Assembly: GCA_963628435.1 (NCBI GenBank)
Contig: CAVGEY010000004.1
Location: 1 to 64,000, forward strand
Origin: CAKSQF01 sp963628435
GTDB lineage: Bacteria; Bacillota; Clostridia; Oscillospirales; CAG-272
Length of the DNA stretch: 64,000 nucleotides
Direction of reading: 5' to 3'
Shown: in pieces, positions 17,391 through 26,964 of the stretch
Numbering within the stretch: the first letter of the stretch is position 1
Layout: the number at the start of each line of letters is the position of its first letter
Position numbers and translations under genes: made by a program
Notes under the pieces: generated by a model
What the model saw: the letters and a program-made list of their open reading frames with translations, nothing else
Told to the model about the DNA's origin: nothing
Database searches by the model: none

Positions 17391-18953
17391 TTAACCGAGT
17401 TTTATTTTTGCGAATTCTATTTTTGCTTTTCCGCCGCCGTTATCGGTTGTATTGGCATAATAAAGCGTTCTGCCGTCAGCCGAGAAGAAAAGGGACGCGG
17501 AATAGCCGTATCCGTTATCAGACGGATATTCGAATATATTTTCGACAAGCTCGAAGCTCTCGCCGTAATCGTAGCTCACGAAAAATTCGTTGTTTTCGGT
17601 GCCGTATTTTGCCGAAACGATGAGCGTTCCGCATTCGCCGCCGACAGGCGACCACGCGCACCAGGGCGCCGATCCGCAGGTCTCGCCGCCTTTTGCGGTC
17701 AGCTGTTTTCCGAGACTTTTTTCGTCCCAGCTGTCAAGCGAATCGGTGATTTTATAATAAATCGGAACTCCGCCGACATCTTCATATCCGACCTCGTAGA
17801 CCGCGAAATATTTGCCGTTGCCCATTTTCGCGATAACCGCCATGCCGGGGCGCCATTTGTAATCGTCGGGAGCGACCATATCGTAAGACTGCGACCAGTC
17901 CTTTCCGTCGGTTGATTTTTTATATACAAGCGATTGAGAATTGGTCTTCGGTGAATCGTCCGAATAGAAGCAATAGAGATATCCGTTTTCGTAAACAATA
18001 AAAGGCTCCCAGACACCCTCTCCGAGACCGCCGCCCTCGGCAATCACCGAATACTGCTCCCATCTTTTGCCCTGATCGAAGCTGCGCCAAATCGAAATCG
18101 TCGATTTTCTGCTCTGCCCCGCATCAATAGAGACGGCGGCGAGCAGAAGCGTTCCCTCCGGCATATCGCCGACATCACACGGGAGTTCGAAAAGATGCGG
18201 ATTCCAGCAGGCCTCGATTGAGCTGTCAAAGCTCTCATACACCTTTGCCGCCGTTTTGAAGGTTTTTCCTCCGTCGAAGCTGCGCGCAATCCGAATGCTC
18301 GTCGGGCCGCCCGTAAGGCCGCTGTCGCCGACGCTGTATGCCGCCACGACAAGACCGTTTTTGTCGCCGCTGTGTTCAAGCACAATCACCGACGGAGTGC
18401 CTATCCCCGTTCCCCATGAACTGTCGGGGGCTTTGGCGATTACGCTTTTTACCTGCGGCTGAAGGACTCTCCCGCTCGGCGTGATTATCGGATCGCCCGC
18501 AATTTCGGGCAGAGTCGTGATCGGTGCCGCGGCGGTCGTAATCTTTTCGGTGTCTGTTTTCGCCGCTTTGCGTTCGGTTGTTATCGGTGCCGTATCGGTG
18601 CCGCCGATTTCGGTTTTCGGGGCGCTTACATCGGCAGATGTCATTTCATTCGAAGTCGACACGGCAGGCACCGTTTCGGCGATTTTCGATGTAACTGGTT
18701 CTTTTTCGGTCGTGGGAAAGGATGTAAGCGGCCGATTTTCCGCTGTATTCCCGGCTTCTTCGACTGTTTTCGGAGCAGTATCCGCCGTCGAAGCCGCGTT
18801 TGAAGTTCCCGCAGCCGTCTCGGAATCGGTTTTTCCGCATGATGAGCAGAGGGCAATCACAGCCATAGTCATGGCAAGCGGCGCGGCCGCTTTTTTGATA
18901 TATGTCGAAAAACCGCCGTTTTTCATAAAGAGTTCCGCCTTTAACGATTTCAT
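17391..18953 (-). CDS. Sialidase-fold lipoprotein, paralogue B (linker in place of N-domain)
   Basis: A 520-residue secreted, probably lipid-anchored protein (Cys36 or Cys39; the lipobox is not canonical). Unlike paralogues A and C, the small N-terminal alpha/beta domain is missing; residues 40-160 are a low-complexity Thr/Ala/Glu/Pro linker. The propeller carries Asp boxes (SFDGGKTF, SFDQGKRW, SYDYGESF). The first ATG overlaps the stop of paralogue C (ATGA); a second ATG at 18926, with AAAGG upstream, gives a more typical signal peptide and may be the real start. Substrate unknown. Confidence 0.8.
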   Translation of the reverse strand: MKSLKAELFMKNGGFSTYIKKAAAPLAMTMAVIALCSSCGKTDSETAAGTSNAASTADTAPKTVEEAGNTAENRPLTSFPTTEKEPVTSKIAETVPAVSTSNEMTSADVSAPKTEIGGTDTAPITTERKAAKTDTEKITTAAAPITTLPEIAGDPIITPSGRVLQPQVKSVIAKAPDSSWGTGIGTPSVIVLEHSGDKNGLVVAAYSVGDSGLTGGPTSIRIARSFDGGKTFKTAAKVYESFDSSIEACWNPHLFELPCDVGDMPEGTLLLAAVSIDAGQSRKSTISIWRSFDQGKRWEQYSVIAEGGGLGEGVWEPFIVYENGYLYCFYSDDSPKTNSQSLVYKKSTDGKDWSQSYDMVAPDDYKWRPGMAVIAKMGNGKYFAVYEVGYEDVGGVPIYYKITDSLDSWDEKSLGKQLTAKGGETCGSAPWCAWSPVGGECGTLIVSAKYGTENNEFFVSYDYGESFELVENIFEYPSDNGYGYSASLFFSADGRTLYYANTTDNGGGKAKIEFAKIKLG

Positions 18954-20575
18954 TCGATTTTTATTCTCGCGAACATAACCTTTCCGGTTTCACTTCCGAA
19001 ATCGACCGTATTTCCGTAGAATAATGTTTTTCCGTCGGTCGAGAAGAAAACAGACGGCGAATATCCCTCATCTTCGTGAGGAAGCGGATTCGATACACTT
19101 TTGAACGACTCGCCGTAGTCAAGACTGTAAAAAATGCGTTTCTGGCTTCCGTTGCACGGTACAACGAAAAGGATTCCGTTCTCGCCGCCGGCAGAGGTCC
19201 AACCGCACCAGGGGGCGTTGCCGATATATTCGCCGTAATCGCCGACAATATCCGAGAATTTGTTTCCGAGACTGCTTACATCCCAGTCGCCGTCAAGACT
19301 GTCGACAATCTTATAATAGAGCGGTCCTCCCCAGCTGTTATCATCATAGTTGCATACTTCGTAGACCGCGAAATATTTGCCGTTGCCCATTTTCGTGACC
19401 GAAATCATTCCGGGACGCCACTTGAATTCATCTGCCGCACAGACATCGGTTTTGTCTACCCAGTTCACGCCGTCTTTCGAGCGCATATAAACGAGTTTCT
19501 GATCATGTTCGGGATCCGAATCATCAGAATAGAAGCAGTAGAGCCAGCCGTTGTCGTACATAAGATAAGGCTCCCACAGTCCTTCTTTGAGTCCTCCCGC
19601 ACTGTCGACCACCGTGTATTCCTTCCAGTGTTTGCCGCAGTCATTGCTGCGCCATATCGCAACATGAGATTTACGTGACAGACCTCCGTCGATTGATGTG
19701 CCCGCAAGCAGAAGAGTTCCCTCGGGCATATCGCCGACCTGACACGGAAGCTCGTAAAGGTGCGGCTCCCACTGATTTACAAGAGTTGTGTCAAGCGTTT
19801 CCGCCGCAAACGAATATATTTTCCATGTTTCGCCGCCGTCTGTGCTTCTTCTGATTTTGAACGCGCCGTCAAACGATTCGAAGGAGGCAAGCAGTATTCC
19901 GTTCGAATCACCGTTATGCTGAAGTTCGATTATCGTCGGATACTGCGAGTTCGAGCTCGGCTGATCCGGCTTATATATCTGAGATATAACCTCGGTTTTC
20001 AGCTTTGTTCCGTTCGAGAGCTTCTGAATTTCGAAATCGTATCCGTCGATGACAGTCTGCCCGTCGGCAAGAACGACAGCATATCCGTCCGAACTTTCGG
20101 TTACATATTCGTCGATGAAAACATCGGCGGCTTCGGCAACCGCGTCCGAACTGCTTCCGACAATCGCGATTTTATTTCCGACTCTGCAAATCAAATAAGA
20201 ATAGGCTCTGCCGGTATCGGCCGCTTCAAGGGCGGTCTTTGCTTCGGATGACAGGTCGCGCTCGGTCGCACCCACGAGAATTTCGCAGCCGTCAGAACTT
20301 TCAACATCTTTTTCGCTTTTTGCCTCGATTCCGAGCGCCGAAGCTATTTTATTTGCCGCCTTTGTCGCGGTAGCCGCTCCGAAAGACGGATATATTACCG
20401 TAAAGGCGGACGCCTTGCCGATGTCGGATGTCGGCTCGGATGTCGTGATACTCCCGGCTGCCGTAACATCGCCCTTTCCGCCGTTTGCACAGGATACTGC
20501 GGAAATAAGCACAGCCGCCGAAAGACATACCGCTGCCGCGGAGGCGGCAATTCTTTCAACACACTTTTTCTTCAT
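18950..20575 (-). CDS. Sialidase-fold lipoprotein, paralogue C
   Basis: A 541-residue predicted lipoprotein (Cys29), with the same order as paralogue A: signal, short linker, small alpha/beta domain (about 55-175, FTVIYPSFG start), then a propeller with Asp boxes (STDGGETW, SLDYGESF). It is more divergent from A and B than they are from each other, for example QYPTIIELQHNGDSNG in place of GTPSTIVLEHNGDKNG. First gene of the operon, with its own promoter containing a palindrome. Probably acts at the cell surface on host or dietary glycans, by inference from the fold. Confidence 0.82.
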   Translation of the reverse strand: MKKKCVERIAASAAAVCLSAAVLISAVSCANGGKGDVTAAGSITTSEPTSDIGKASAFTVIYPSFGAATATKAANKIASALGIEAKSEKDVESSDGCEILVGATERDLSSEAKTALEAADTGRAYSYLICRVGNKIAIVGSSSDAVAEAADVFIDEYVTESSDGYAVVLADGQTVIDGYDFEIQKLSNGTKLKTEVISQIYKPDQPSSNSQYPTIIELQHNGDSNGILLASFESFDGAFKIRRSTDGGETWKIYSFAAETLDTTLVNQWEPHLYELPCQVGDMPEGTLLLAGTSIDGGLSRKSHVAIWRSNDCGKHWKEYTVVDSAGGLKEGLWEPYLMYDNGWLYCFYSDDSDPEHDQKLVYMRSKDGVNWVDKTDVCAADEFKWRPGMISVTKMGNGKYFAVYEVCNYDDNSWGGPLYYKIVDSLDGDWDVSSLGNKFSDIVGDYGEYIGNAPWCGWTSAGGENGILFVVPCNGSQKRIFYSLDYGESFKSVSNPLPHEDEGYSPSVFFSTDGKTLFYGNTVDFGSETGKVMFARIKIE

Positions 20576-20613
20576 AAAAAACCTCGTATTATTCTCGAAA
20601 TATTACTGACTAA

Positions 20614-20642
20614 ATAATACACTTTAGTGTAAATTTTGTCAA
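20614..20642 (-). promoter_or_regulatory. Promoter of the sialidase-like operon with internal palindrome
   Basis: TTGACA, 17-base spacer, TATTAT. The spacer and the edge of the -10 hold the perfect inverted repeat TACACT-TT-AGTGTA (20618-20631), a likely repressor site. Confidence 0.7.
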
Positions 20643-20701
20643 TATTTTCGGCAATTTGTATGAAATGTTGTCCTGATTCTGCACAGATTGTCGGTCGAAT
20701 C

Positions 20702-20736
20702 GAAAAGCGGCATAACGGTTTTGCCCGTTATGCCGC
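20702..20736 (-). terminator. Terminator of the HU gene
   Basis: A 12-bp stem GCGGCATAACGG / CCGTTATGCCGC, then Ts on the minus strand. Confidence 0.85.
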
Positions 20737-20762
20737 AATCAAAACTTTATTTTGCCGTGTAA

Positions 20763-21038
20763 TTATTCGGATACGGCGTCTTTGAGTGCCTTACCTGCCT
20801 TGAAAGCGGGAACTTTTGCGGCCTCAACCTTGATTTTCTCGCCTGTTTGGGGATTTACCGCGGTACGTTCTGCGCGCTCGCGTACTTCAAATGTACCGAA
20901 GCCGATAACACTGACCTTTTCGCCGATTTTAAGTGTTTCGGTAATTGCCTCAAAAAGTGCGCCGACTGCCTTCTCGGAATCTTTTACCGTAAGATCCGTT
21001 TTGGCAGCAACGATTCTTGCGAGTTCGGATTTTGTCAT
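20763..21038 (-). CDS. hup: HU-family nucleoid DNA-binding protein
   Basis: A 91-residue histone-like protein of normal HU length, with the GFGTFEVRERAERTAVNPQTGEKI arm and the typical N-terminal MTKSELARIVA dimer helix. It bends and compacts DNA without sequence specificity. Single gene with a GGAG ribosome site, its own promoter and terminator. Confidence 0.96.
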   Translation of the reverse strand: MTKSELARIVAAKTDLTVKDSEKAVGALFEAITETLKIGEKVSVIGFGTFEVRERAERTAVNPQTGEKIKVEAAKVPAFKAGKALKDAVSE

Positions 21039-21102
21039 ATTCTTATCTCCTGACTGATTAGTAGTTATTAACGGCGTCTTTCGGTTATCGGCCGTTTTTT
21101 AC

Positions 21103-21131
21103 ATTATAACATATAAGTCAAAAAAAATCAA
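21103..21131 (-). promoter_or_regulatory. Promoter of the HU gene
   Basis: TTGATT, 17-base spacer, TATAAT on the minus strand. The gap 21039-21337 also holds the MoxR operon promoter; nothing else was seen there. Confidence 0.7.
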
Positions 21132-21242
21132 CTCTTATTTTTGCGGGCTGCCGATTGCGGCGGAGTTTCACGGCAACCGCAAAATTTACATTTTGTATAT
21201 AAAAAATTCGACACAAATTCATACAGATTAAAGTTCACATAA

Positions 21243-21271
21243 TTGATTTTATTTGTGTATTATGCTAAAAT
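21243..21271 (+). promoter_or_regulatory. Promoter of the MoxR-DUF58-transglutaminase operon
   Basis: TTGATT, 17-base spacer, TAAAAT with an extended -10 TG. Confidence 0.65.
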
Positions 21272-21337
21272 ATTTATTATAATATTCAACAACTTATGTT
21301 AAATCGACATTTTTTTATAATATTCGGAGGCAGACAA

Positions 21338-22324
21338 ATGAGTGAAGCAAAAACGGGTGCCGAGCGTGCATCGGCAATTATTGACGAAGTCGAAAAAGCG
21401 GTGATAGGCAAGCGGAGCGAAATAACTCTGCTTATATGCGCTCTTCTTTCGGGCTCTCATGTTCTTATCGAAGATGTACCGGGCGTCGGCAAGACCACAC
21501 TTGCATCGGCAATCGCAAAAGCCGCGGGGCTGACTTTCAAACGCGCACAGTTTACCCCGGATGTTATGGCATCCGATATTACCGGATTCAACATTTACAA
21601 CCGTTCCGCCGAAAAATTCGAGTTTCGCGAAGGGCTCTGTATGTGCAACATACTGCTCGGCGATGAAATCAACCGTGCCTCCCCGAAGACGCAGTCGGCG
21701 CTGCTTGAAGCCATGGAAGAATCGCGCGTTACGGTCGACGGTGTAACATACCCCCTGCCCGATCCGTTTATGGTAATCGCAACGCAGAATCCGCAGGGAT
21801 TTGTCGGCACATATCCGCTTCCCGAGGCGCAGCTTGACCGATTTGCGATGAAGCTGTCAATGGGCTATCCTAACGAGGAGCAGGAGCTGAACATTCTTAT
21901 GGACCGCCGGGGCGTAAATCCTCTTGACAGCATAAAATCGGTTGCCGACGGCGAGACAATCGCCGCGATGCGTGCCGAGCTGCTGTCGGGAACGGTCGAC
22001 AGCGAGGTCTGCAAATATATCGTCACCCTTATAAACGAAACAAGAAAGCATCCGATGATATCGCTCGGAGCATCTCCGCGTGCCTCTCTCGCACTTATGC
22101 GCATATCTCAGGCATGGGCATTTATACACGGACGGAACTATGTGACTCCCGAAGATGTCAAGGCGGTATTCCGTCCGGTTATCGCACACCGACTTATACT
22201 GACGCAGGAGGCAAAACTCGCGAAAAAGAGTGCGGAATCGCTCATTTCGGAAATACTCTTCCACACCGCGGCTCCCTTCCGCGGTGCAAGAGACGGCGGC
22301 CGGGTCAAAAGCGAAAACGCCTGA
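21338..22324 (+). CDS. MoxR-family AAA+ ATPase
   Basis: A 328-residue MoxR ATPase with Walker A EDVPGVGKTT (45-54), Walker B GDEINRA and an arginine-rich sensor 2 region. MoxR proteins act as chaperones for partner metal- or membrane-associated complexes. The ATG at 21338 with GGAGG is preferred to upstream starts. It leads the conserved MoxR-DUF58-transglutaminase cluster. Confidence 0.95.
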   Translation: MSEAKTGAERASAIIDEVEKAVIGKRSEITLLICALLSGSHVLIEDVPGVGKTTLASAIAKAAGLTFKRAQFTPDVMASDITGFNIYNRSAEKFEFREGLCMCNILLGDEINRASPKTQSALLEAMEESRVTVDGVTYPLPDPFMVIATQNPQGFVGTYPLPEAQLDRFAMKLSMGYPNEEQELNILMDRRGVNPLDSIKSVADGETIAAMRAELLSGTVDSEVCKYIVTLINETRKHPMISLGASPRASLALMRISQAWAFIHGRNYVTPEDVKAVFRPVIAHRLILTQEAKLAKKSAESLISEILFHTAAPFRGARDGGRVKSENA

Positions 22325-22379
22325 CCGCAGACAGACGTGCAAATAAATCAGGACAACATTATTTATCGAATACAAATAT

Positions 22380-23777
22380 ATGAAAAAAATAAAAGATACA
22401 GTTAAAGGGCGGTTTGCCGCCGTCCGTGAGTTTGCGGCAGGTATTTACCGCAATATAAGCGAATATTTTGCCGGTCACGACGGCAGAGGGCGGAAATTCA
22501 GACCGACGAAGAATTTTGCGATTTATCTCTTTCTGCTTCTCTTTTCGATTCTGTTCACTCAGATTCTGCGGTCATCGGTTTCGGCGGTTATACTGATATT
22601 CATGATATTTCTGCCGATACTCGCTCTGCTCTATCTGCTGTCGGCGGTCTTTTCCATAAAAATTTACCTGAACTCGGACTATACCGAAGCGGAGAAGAAC
22701 ACGCCTGTCGATTTTTCGCTGTCGGTGAGCAACAGCTCCCCGATTCCCTATCCGTTTACCGATGCGATGATATCGGTGCCGACCGATGATGCGGTCCGCT
22801 GCACATCTTCTTTGACAAGGCTGTCGCTCATACCATTCGGAAGTTACGAGATAAAAAAGAAAATTTCGTTCGCATACCGCGGTGCATACGACATCGGGGT
22901 ATCCGATGTCTATGTAAGCGATCCGATGAGACTGTTCTGCTATCGAATGGACGTCAATCTCTCCCGCGAGATATATGTCTATCCGCGCCGTCTTACCCTG
23001 CTGAAAAGAGAGGGTGACGAAATCGAAAGCGAGGTCACCGATGCGGTCAGCAGGATGTCGGGCAGCGACAACACCGAAATGAACGACATACGCTCTTACA
23101 TTCCGGGCGACAGTCTGCGCTCGGTTCACTGGAAGCTGTCATCGAAAACCGAAGAACTTCAGATACGCCAGTATGCGCGCAACAGCGAGAAACAGACAAT
23201 CATAATCTGCGACAATGCGGCGCGTTATCCGGAAGACCGCGAAAAATATGCCGACGACATCTGCGAATTCGCTGCCGACGGTATCATCGAAACCGCAATC
23301 GCCCTTGCTGCATCTGCTCTTTCGAGGTCGGGCGGTACGGTTACCCTCGTTTGGTTTGACAACCGCGGATCGGAGGAAATATACGCGGCGCATTTCGATT
23401 CGCAGGCGGCATTCGATGAAATATACCGTCTTTTCTCAACCGCTCCCGTCTTCAGAACCGACAAGACAGCCGGATTTGCGGCATCTCTCGCGATTGAGGG
23501 AATAGATCATGCGGCACTCTGCTTCATCAGCGGCTGCATAGACAGCGGATTTGCGGCATCGCTTTCCGATCTTCATATATCGGGCGGAACAACCGCCGAG
23601 CTCTACACCTACATTCCGACCGAAAAAATAGCCGATGGCGAGAAAAAAGCATATTTCGAGACGCTTGAAACAAATCTCGGCGAAATCGCCCGTCATGGGA
23701 TAAAAATCTCGGATGCGCGCGACGGAAGAATAAGCGACGGTATCGGCATCTATGACGGCAAGGGGGCGGCAGTATGA
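22380..23777 (+). CDS. DUF58 membrane protein
   Basis: A 465-residue protein with two N-terminal membrane helices (about residues 40-95) and a cytoplasmic part containing the DUF58 signature GDSLRSVHWKLSSK, related to von Willebrand A folds. It partners with MoxR ATPases; exact function is unknown. The ribosome site is weak. It overlaps the next gene by four bases (ATGA). Confidence 0.92.
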   Translation: MKKIKDTVKGRFAAVREFAAGIYRNISEYFAGHDGRGRKFRPTKNFAIYLFLLLFSILFTQILRSSVSAVILIFMIFLPILALLYLLSAVFSIKIYLNSDYTEAEKNTPVDFSLSVSNSSPIPYPFTDAMISVPTDDAVRCTSSLTRLSLIPFGSYEIKKKISFAYRGAYDIGVSDVYVSDPMRLFCYRMDVNLSREIYVYPRRLTLLKREGDEIESEVTDAVSRMSGSDNTEMNDIRSYIPGDSLRSVHWKLSSKTEELQIRQYARNSEKQTIIICDNAARYPEDREKYADDICEFAADGIIETAIALAASALSRSGGTVTLVWFDNRGSEEIYAAHFDSQAAFDEIYRLFSTAPVFRTDKTAGFAASLAIEGIDHAALCFISGCIDSGFAASLSDLHISGGTTAELYTYIPTEKIADGEKKAYFETLETNLGEIARHGIKISDARDGRISDGIGIYDGKGAAV

Positions 23778-26776
23778 AAAATTCCCCGAAAAAATCAAAA
23801 AAGAATCTGTCCGATCTCACGGCGTTTATAAATGACGACAGTCCCGCGGCAGAGCCGCAGGAAACGGGCGAAAAAGCAATTCAAGGTGATGCCGTATCGA
23901 AAATCGAAAACGGTCAGGCAAAATCGGCATCAAAAAGTGAAAAAGACACCCGAAAAGCCGATTTGAAGGCAAAAAGAGCCGAACTTAAAGCCGAAAAAGC
24001 GAAAAAACGCGCACGGCTTCGCAATGACGATGCCGTTGTATACAGCACCGAGAAGATGAACGGATTTCGGTTTTCGGTTCCGATCGGATATTTTCTCAGA
24101 TTTTTCTCGATTGCGCTGTCGGTATTCGGCATCTGCGCTCTGCTTGCCGATTCATTCGAACTGGCAGGCGTAAATCTGTGGCTGCTTCTGCTCTTCTGCA
24201 TCGGAGCGGTCAGCGCATTTTCGCTTATATTTATCGGCGGAAAGCCGATATTTGCGGGAATCGGAATCATAATCGCCTACAATGTCGCGATTTTCATTTT
24301 CATAGGCTCTCCGCTCACATTTCTGGTATCGGGATTCGAGTCGGTTTTCAACGGCGCGATGAAAACGCTGTCAGACTACGGATATGCGGCATTTTCGGAA
24401 ATCTCGCTGCCGGCACTCGGACAAATACATTCGGAATCGGGAAATCTGCTGATTAACGGAGGGATGGAGGCGATTGCGCTCCTGCTCTCGCTGATTTTCT
24501 CGATTTTTTCGGCAAAACGCACGAGGCTTCTTCCGATGCTCATCTTCGGAGGCGCTGTCTGCGTACTCTGCTTCACCTACAATCTGACCGGCACGAACAC
24601 CGGCATTATGTGCATTCTCGCCGGTCTCTGCTCGACTGTTGTGCTGTCGGCGTACGACAGGCTCTATGCGGCACATGAAAACAAGGCCGATTCGAGAAAA
24701 TCACGCGCATATTCGGGATTTTCGTCGGCGCTGTCGGGGCTTCTCGTACTTGCCGTGCTTGCCGCGCCCGCCTCATCGATAAAAAATCCGTGGAGAGAAA
24801 TCGGCGCAATCAGCTCACCGATTCAGTCGGCGCGCACGATAGTTATGACGATTCTGACAGGCGGCGATCCGAGGCTCAATGTGATGAACTCGCTTGTCGA
24901 AAGCCGTTCGGTAAAGCTCGACAAGATCGAGTTTACGGGTGCCGAACTCTTCGAGGTAAAAACCTATCTGCGAAACCAAAATGTCTATCTCCGAAGCTGG
25001 ATCGGCGGGAGCTTCGACTCCGAAAACGATTCGTGGAATCTTCTTTCGGATGATGACTACAAAGAAATGCAGTCGCAGCTGCGTGCGAAATACGGAAGCA
25101 TTACCGGCGATTCGGTTACATACATGCTTTATCGGAATTTCGACAAATGGCTCGGAACAGACTCATTCCCCGACGACAGTTTCTACGGCGATCCGTCATA
25201 CGGATATTACGCGTCATTCGTGGATGTCGGCTCGATTAAGAGCAGCGGACTGCTCTACACTCTTCCGTCACTCTATGCATCGGGGCTCGGAATATATGAG
25301 TACGGCTCGCGGACATCACGCTATTCCGAAGCGGTTTCGCTGTATTCCGACGGCATATACAAATCGGGCTGGCTCAATCTGAAAAAGGAGTTTTCCGCTC
25401 CCGCGATTCTGCCCTGCTACACCGACAAAAAATATGCGAAAACCGCCGCGGCACAGGCGGAGTACACAAATCTGTTATACAGTTTTATAAAATCGATTTC
25501 GTCTGTCGGCTCATCGACCGACGATGATTCCGTTCGTGAAAGATTCGAGAAAATTCTCGCAGACGCCGGACTATCGAAATACGGCACCGCGGGACTTGAC
25601 TCATATCTCGAATCGTCAAACAGACGCAAATGGATAACCGATCACATTTCGGCGTACGAAGATTACGGCAGCTATGTCAAGAGTTTTTACACAAACGTAA
25701 CCGCGAGCGAAGGCGTATCCGAGATAACCGAAGAGATACGTCCGGATTTTGAGGCGGCGGAAACCGATTTTGACAAAATCATGACCGTCGTGAACTATCT
25801 CATCGCAAATTACGATTACACGACCGAACCCGACAAGCCGTCGGGGATCTATGCGTCGGATGTCGACTCTTTCCTGCTCGAAACGAAAAACGGCTACTGC
25901 GTTCAGTTCGCCACGGCGGCAACTCTGATTCTGCGAAATCTCGGCATCCCCGCGCGCTATGTTCAGGGATATGTGGCAGGTGATTTCGGATATGTTGACG
26001 GAAAGGTATACAAGTCAACCGTAACCGACGAAGATGCTCACGCGTGGGTTGAGGTCTGGATGGACGGGCTCGGCTGGCGCACCATAGAGGTTACGCCCGG
26101 ATATTATTCATCGCTTTATTATATCGACAGCTCATCGAACTCCGAGATTTCCGAAAAAGTTACGCCGACAACCACGAAAGAGAGCGGAACCACCGCGGCA
26201 GAGACAGATGAAACCGAGGCGCCGGTGACAACCGATGACACAGGCGGCGAGGACAACGAGCCTCTGCTTGACACATCCGATATAATCGCAATCGTTATTG
26301 TACTTTCGATCGCAGTGATTGCCGCCGCCGCAATTATAATCATAATGAAGCGCTCGAAAAAGATAAGATCGGGAAGAAGCTATTATATCGAGCGAGCGAT
26401 TTACGGCAGCTTCACAGACGGCGATGATCTTGCCGCCGCAGCGGGCGTACTGACCGATTTCATCTATCAAATGATATACATTTCGGTCGGCAAACCGAAA
26501 ATCGGTGAAACGCCGGTCGAATTCGCCCGGCGAATCGACTGTCCGCCGAAGCCTGTCGACAAGAACGGCAAGGCCGCGGTCGAGCGCAGGCTCAAATGGC
26601 CGTACACATTCGGCAAGGTGACCGAAATCATCGAAAAACGCGAATTTTCGGGAAATGTCAGCCGCGATGAACTGATTGTACTCGGCGAATTTGCAGCGGC
26701 ACTCGAAAAAATCGAATATCCGCATCTTTCGGCGGCGAAGAAAATAAAATACAGATACCTCTTTGCGGTTATCTGA
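23774..26776 (+). CDS. Transglutaminase-like membrane protein (TgpA type)
   Basis: A 1000-residue protein: Lys/Glu-rich cytoplasmic N-terminus (1-100), several membrane helices (about 105-350), a long extracellular region with a transglutaminase core, a Thr/Glu-rich linker (about 790-830), a further membrane helix and a cytoplasmic DUF4129-like C-terminus. The papain-like catalytic Cys709 (GYCVQFAT) and His756 (DAHAWVEVW) are clear. The third position is Glu772 (IEVTPGY) where most members have Asp. Together with MoxR and DUF58 it probably modifies or crosslinks cell-surface proteins. Confidence 0.9.
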   Translation: MKNSPKKSKKNLSDLTAFINDDSPAAEPQETGEKAIQGDAVSKIENGQAKSASKSEKDTRKADLKAKRAELKAEKAKKRARLRNDDAVVYSTEKMNGFRFSVPIGYFLRFFSIALSVFGICALLADSFELAGVNLWLLLLFCIGAVSAFSLIFIGGKPIFAGIGIIIAYNVAIFIFIGSPLTFLVSGFESVFNGAMKTLSDYGYAAFSEISLPALGQIHSESGNLLINGGMEAIALLLSLIFSIFSAKRTRLLPMLIFGGAVCVLCFTYNLTGTNTGIMCILAGLCSTVVLSAYDRLYAAHENKADSRKSRAYSGFSSALSGLLVLAVLAAPASSIKNPWREIGAISSPIQSARTIVMTILTGGDPRLNVMNSLVESRSVKLDKIEFTGAELFEVKTYLRNQNVYLRSWIGGSFDSENDSWNLLSDDDYKEMQSQLRAKYGSITGDSVTYMLYRNFDKWLGTDSFPDDSFYGDPSYGYYASFVDVGSIKSSGLLYTLPSLYASGLGIYEYGSRTSRYSEAVSLYSDGIYKSGWLNLKKEFSAPAILPCYTDKKYAKTAAAQAEYTNLLYSFIKSISSVGSSTDDDSVRERFEKILADAGLSKYGTAGLDSYLESSNRRKWITDHISAYEDYGSYVKSFYTNVTASEGVSEITEEIRPDFEAAETDFDKIMTVVNYLIANYDYTTEPDKPSGIYASDVDSFLLETKNGYCVQFATAATLILRNLGIPARYVQGYVAGDFGYVDGKVYKSTVTDEDAHAWVEVWMDGLGWRTIEVTPGYYSSLYYIDSSSNSEISEKVTPTTTKESGTTAAETDETEAPVTTDDTGGEDNEPLLDTSDIIAIVIVLSIAVIAAAAIIIIMKRSKKIRSGRSYYIERAIYGSFTDGDDLAAAAGVLTDFIYQMIYISVGKPKIGETPVEFARRIDCPPKPVDKNGKAAVERRLKWPYTFGKVTEIIEKREFSGNVSRDELIVLGEFAAALEKIEYPHLSAAKKIKYRYLFAVI

Positions 26777-26791
26777 TTTTCGAAGCCATAC

Positions 26792-26831
26792 AAAAGGCAC
26801 TTTCTCATCAGAATGAGACGGTGCCTTTTTA
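26792..26831 (+). terminator. Terminator after the transglutaminase gene
   Basis: AAAAGGCAC / GTGCCTTTT outer stem with an inner CTCAT / ATGAG pair, then Ts. Confidence 0.82.
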
Positions 26832-26843
26832 TATTTATGAAAA

Positions 26844-26867
26844 AAATCTTTACAATAGTAAAGATTT
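26844..26867 (+). promoter_or_regulatory. Palindrome upstream of the XRE promoter
   Basis: AAATCTTTAC, AATA, GTAAAGATTT: a perfect 10-base inverted repeat ending 3 bases before the -35 box. It may be an operator; a weak second terminator is the alternative. Confidence 0.5.
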
Positions 26868-26870
26868 TTA

Positions 26871-26899
26871 TTGACATATTATGCGCGTGGTGTTATAAT
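26871..26899 (+). promoter_or_regulatory. Consensus promoter for XRE and lipid operon
   Basis: Exact TTGACA, 17 bases, exact TATAAT: the strongest promoter in the window by match. About 65 bases of leader precede the GTG start. Confidence 0.88.
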
Positions 26900-26964
26900 A
26901 CACGGCGGAACATGGAAAATTGTCTGACGGCTCGGCAGGCCGGTATTTCAAAGGAGGAATTACC

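Noticed and set aside
21132..21242. Possible riboswitch or small RNA between the HU and MoxR promoters
   Set aside because: Only AT-rich sequence with short, unconvincing inverted repeats was seen.
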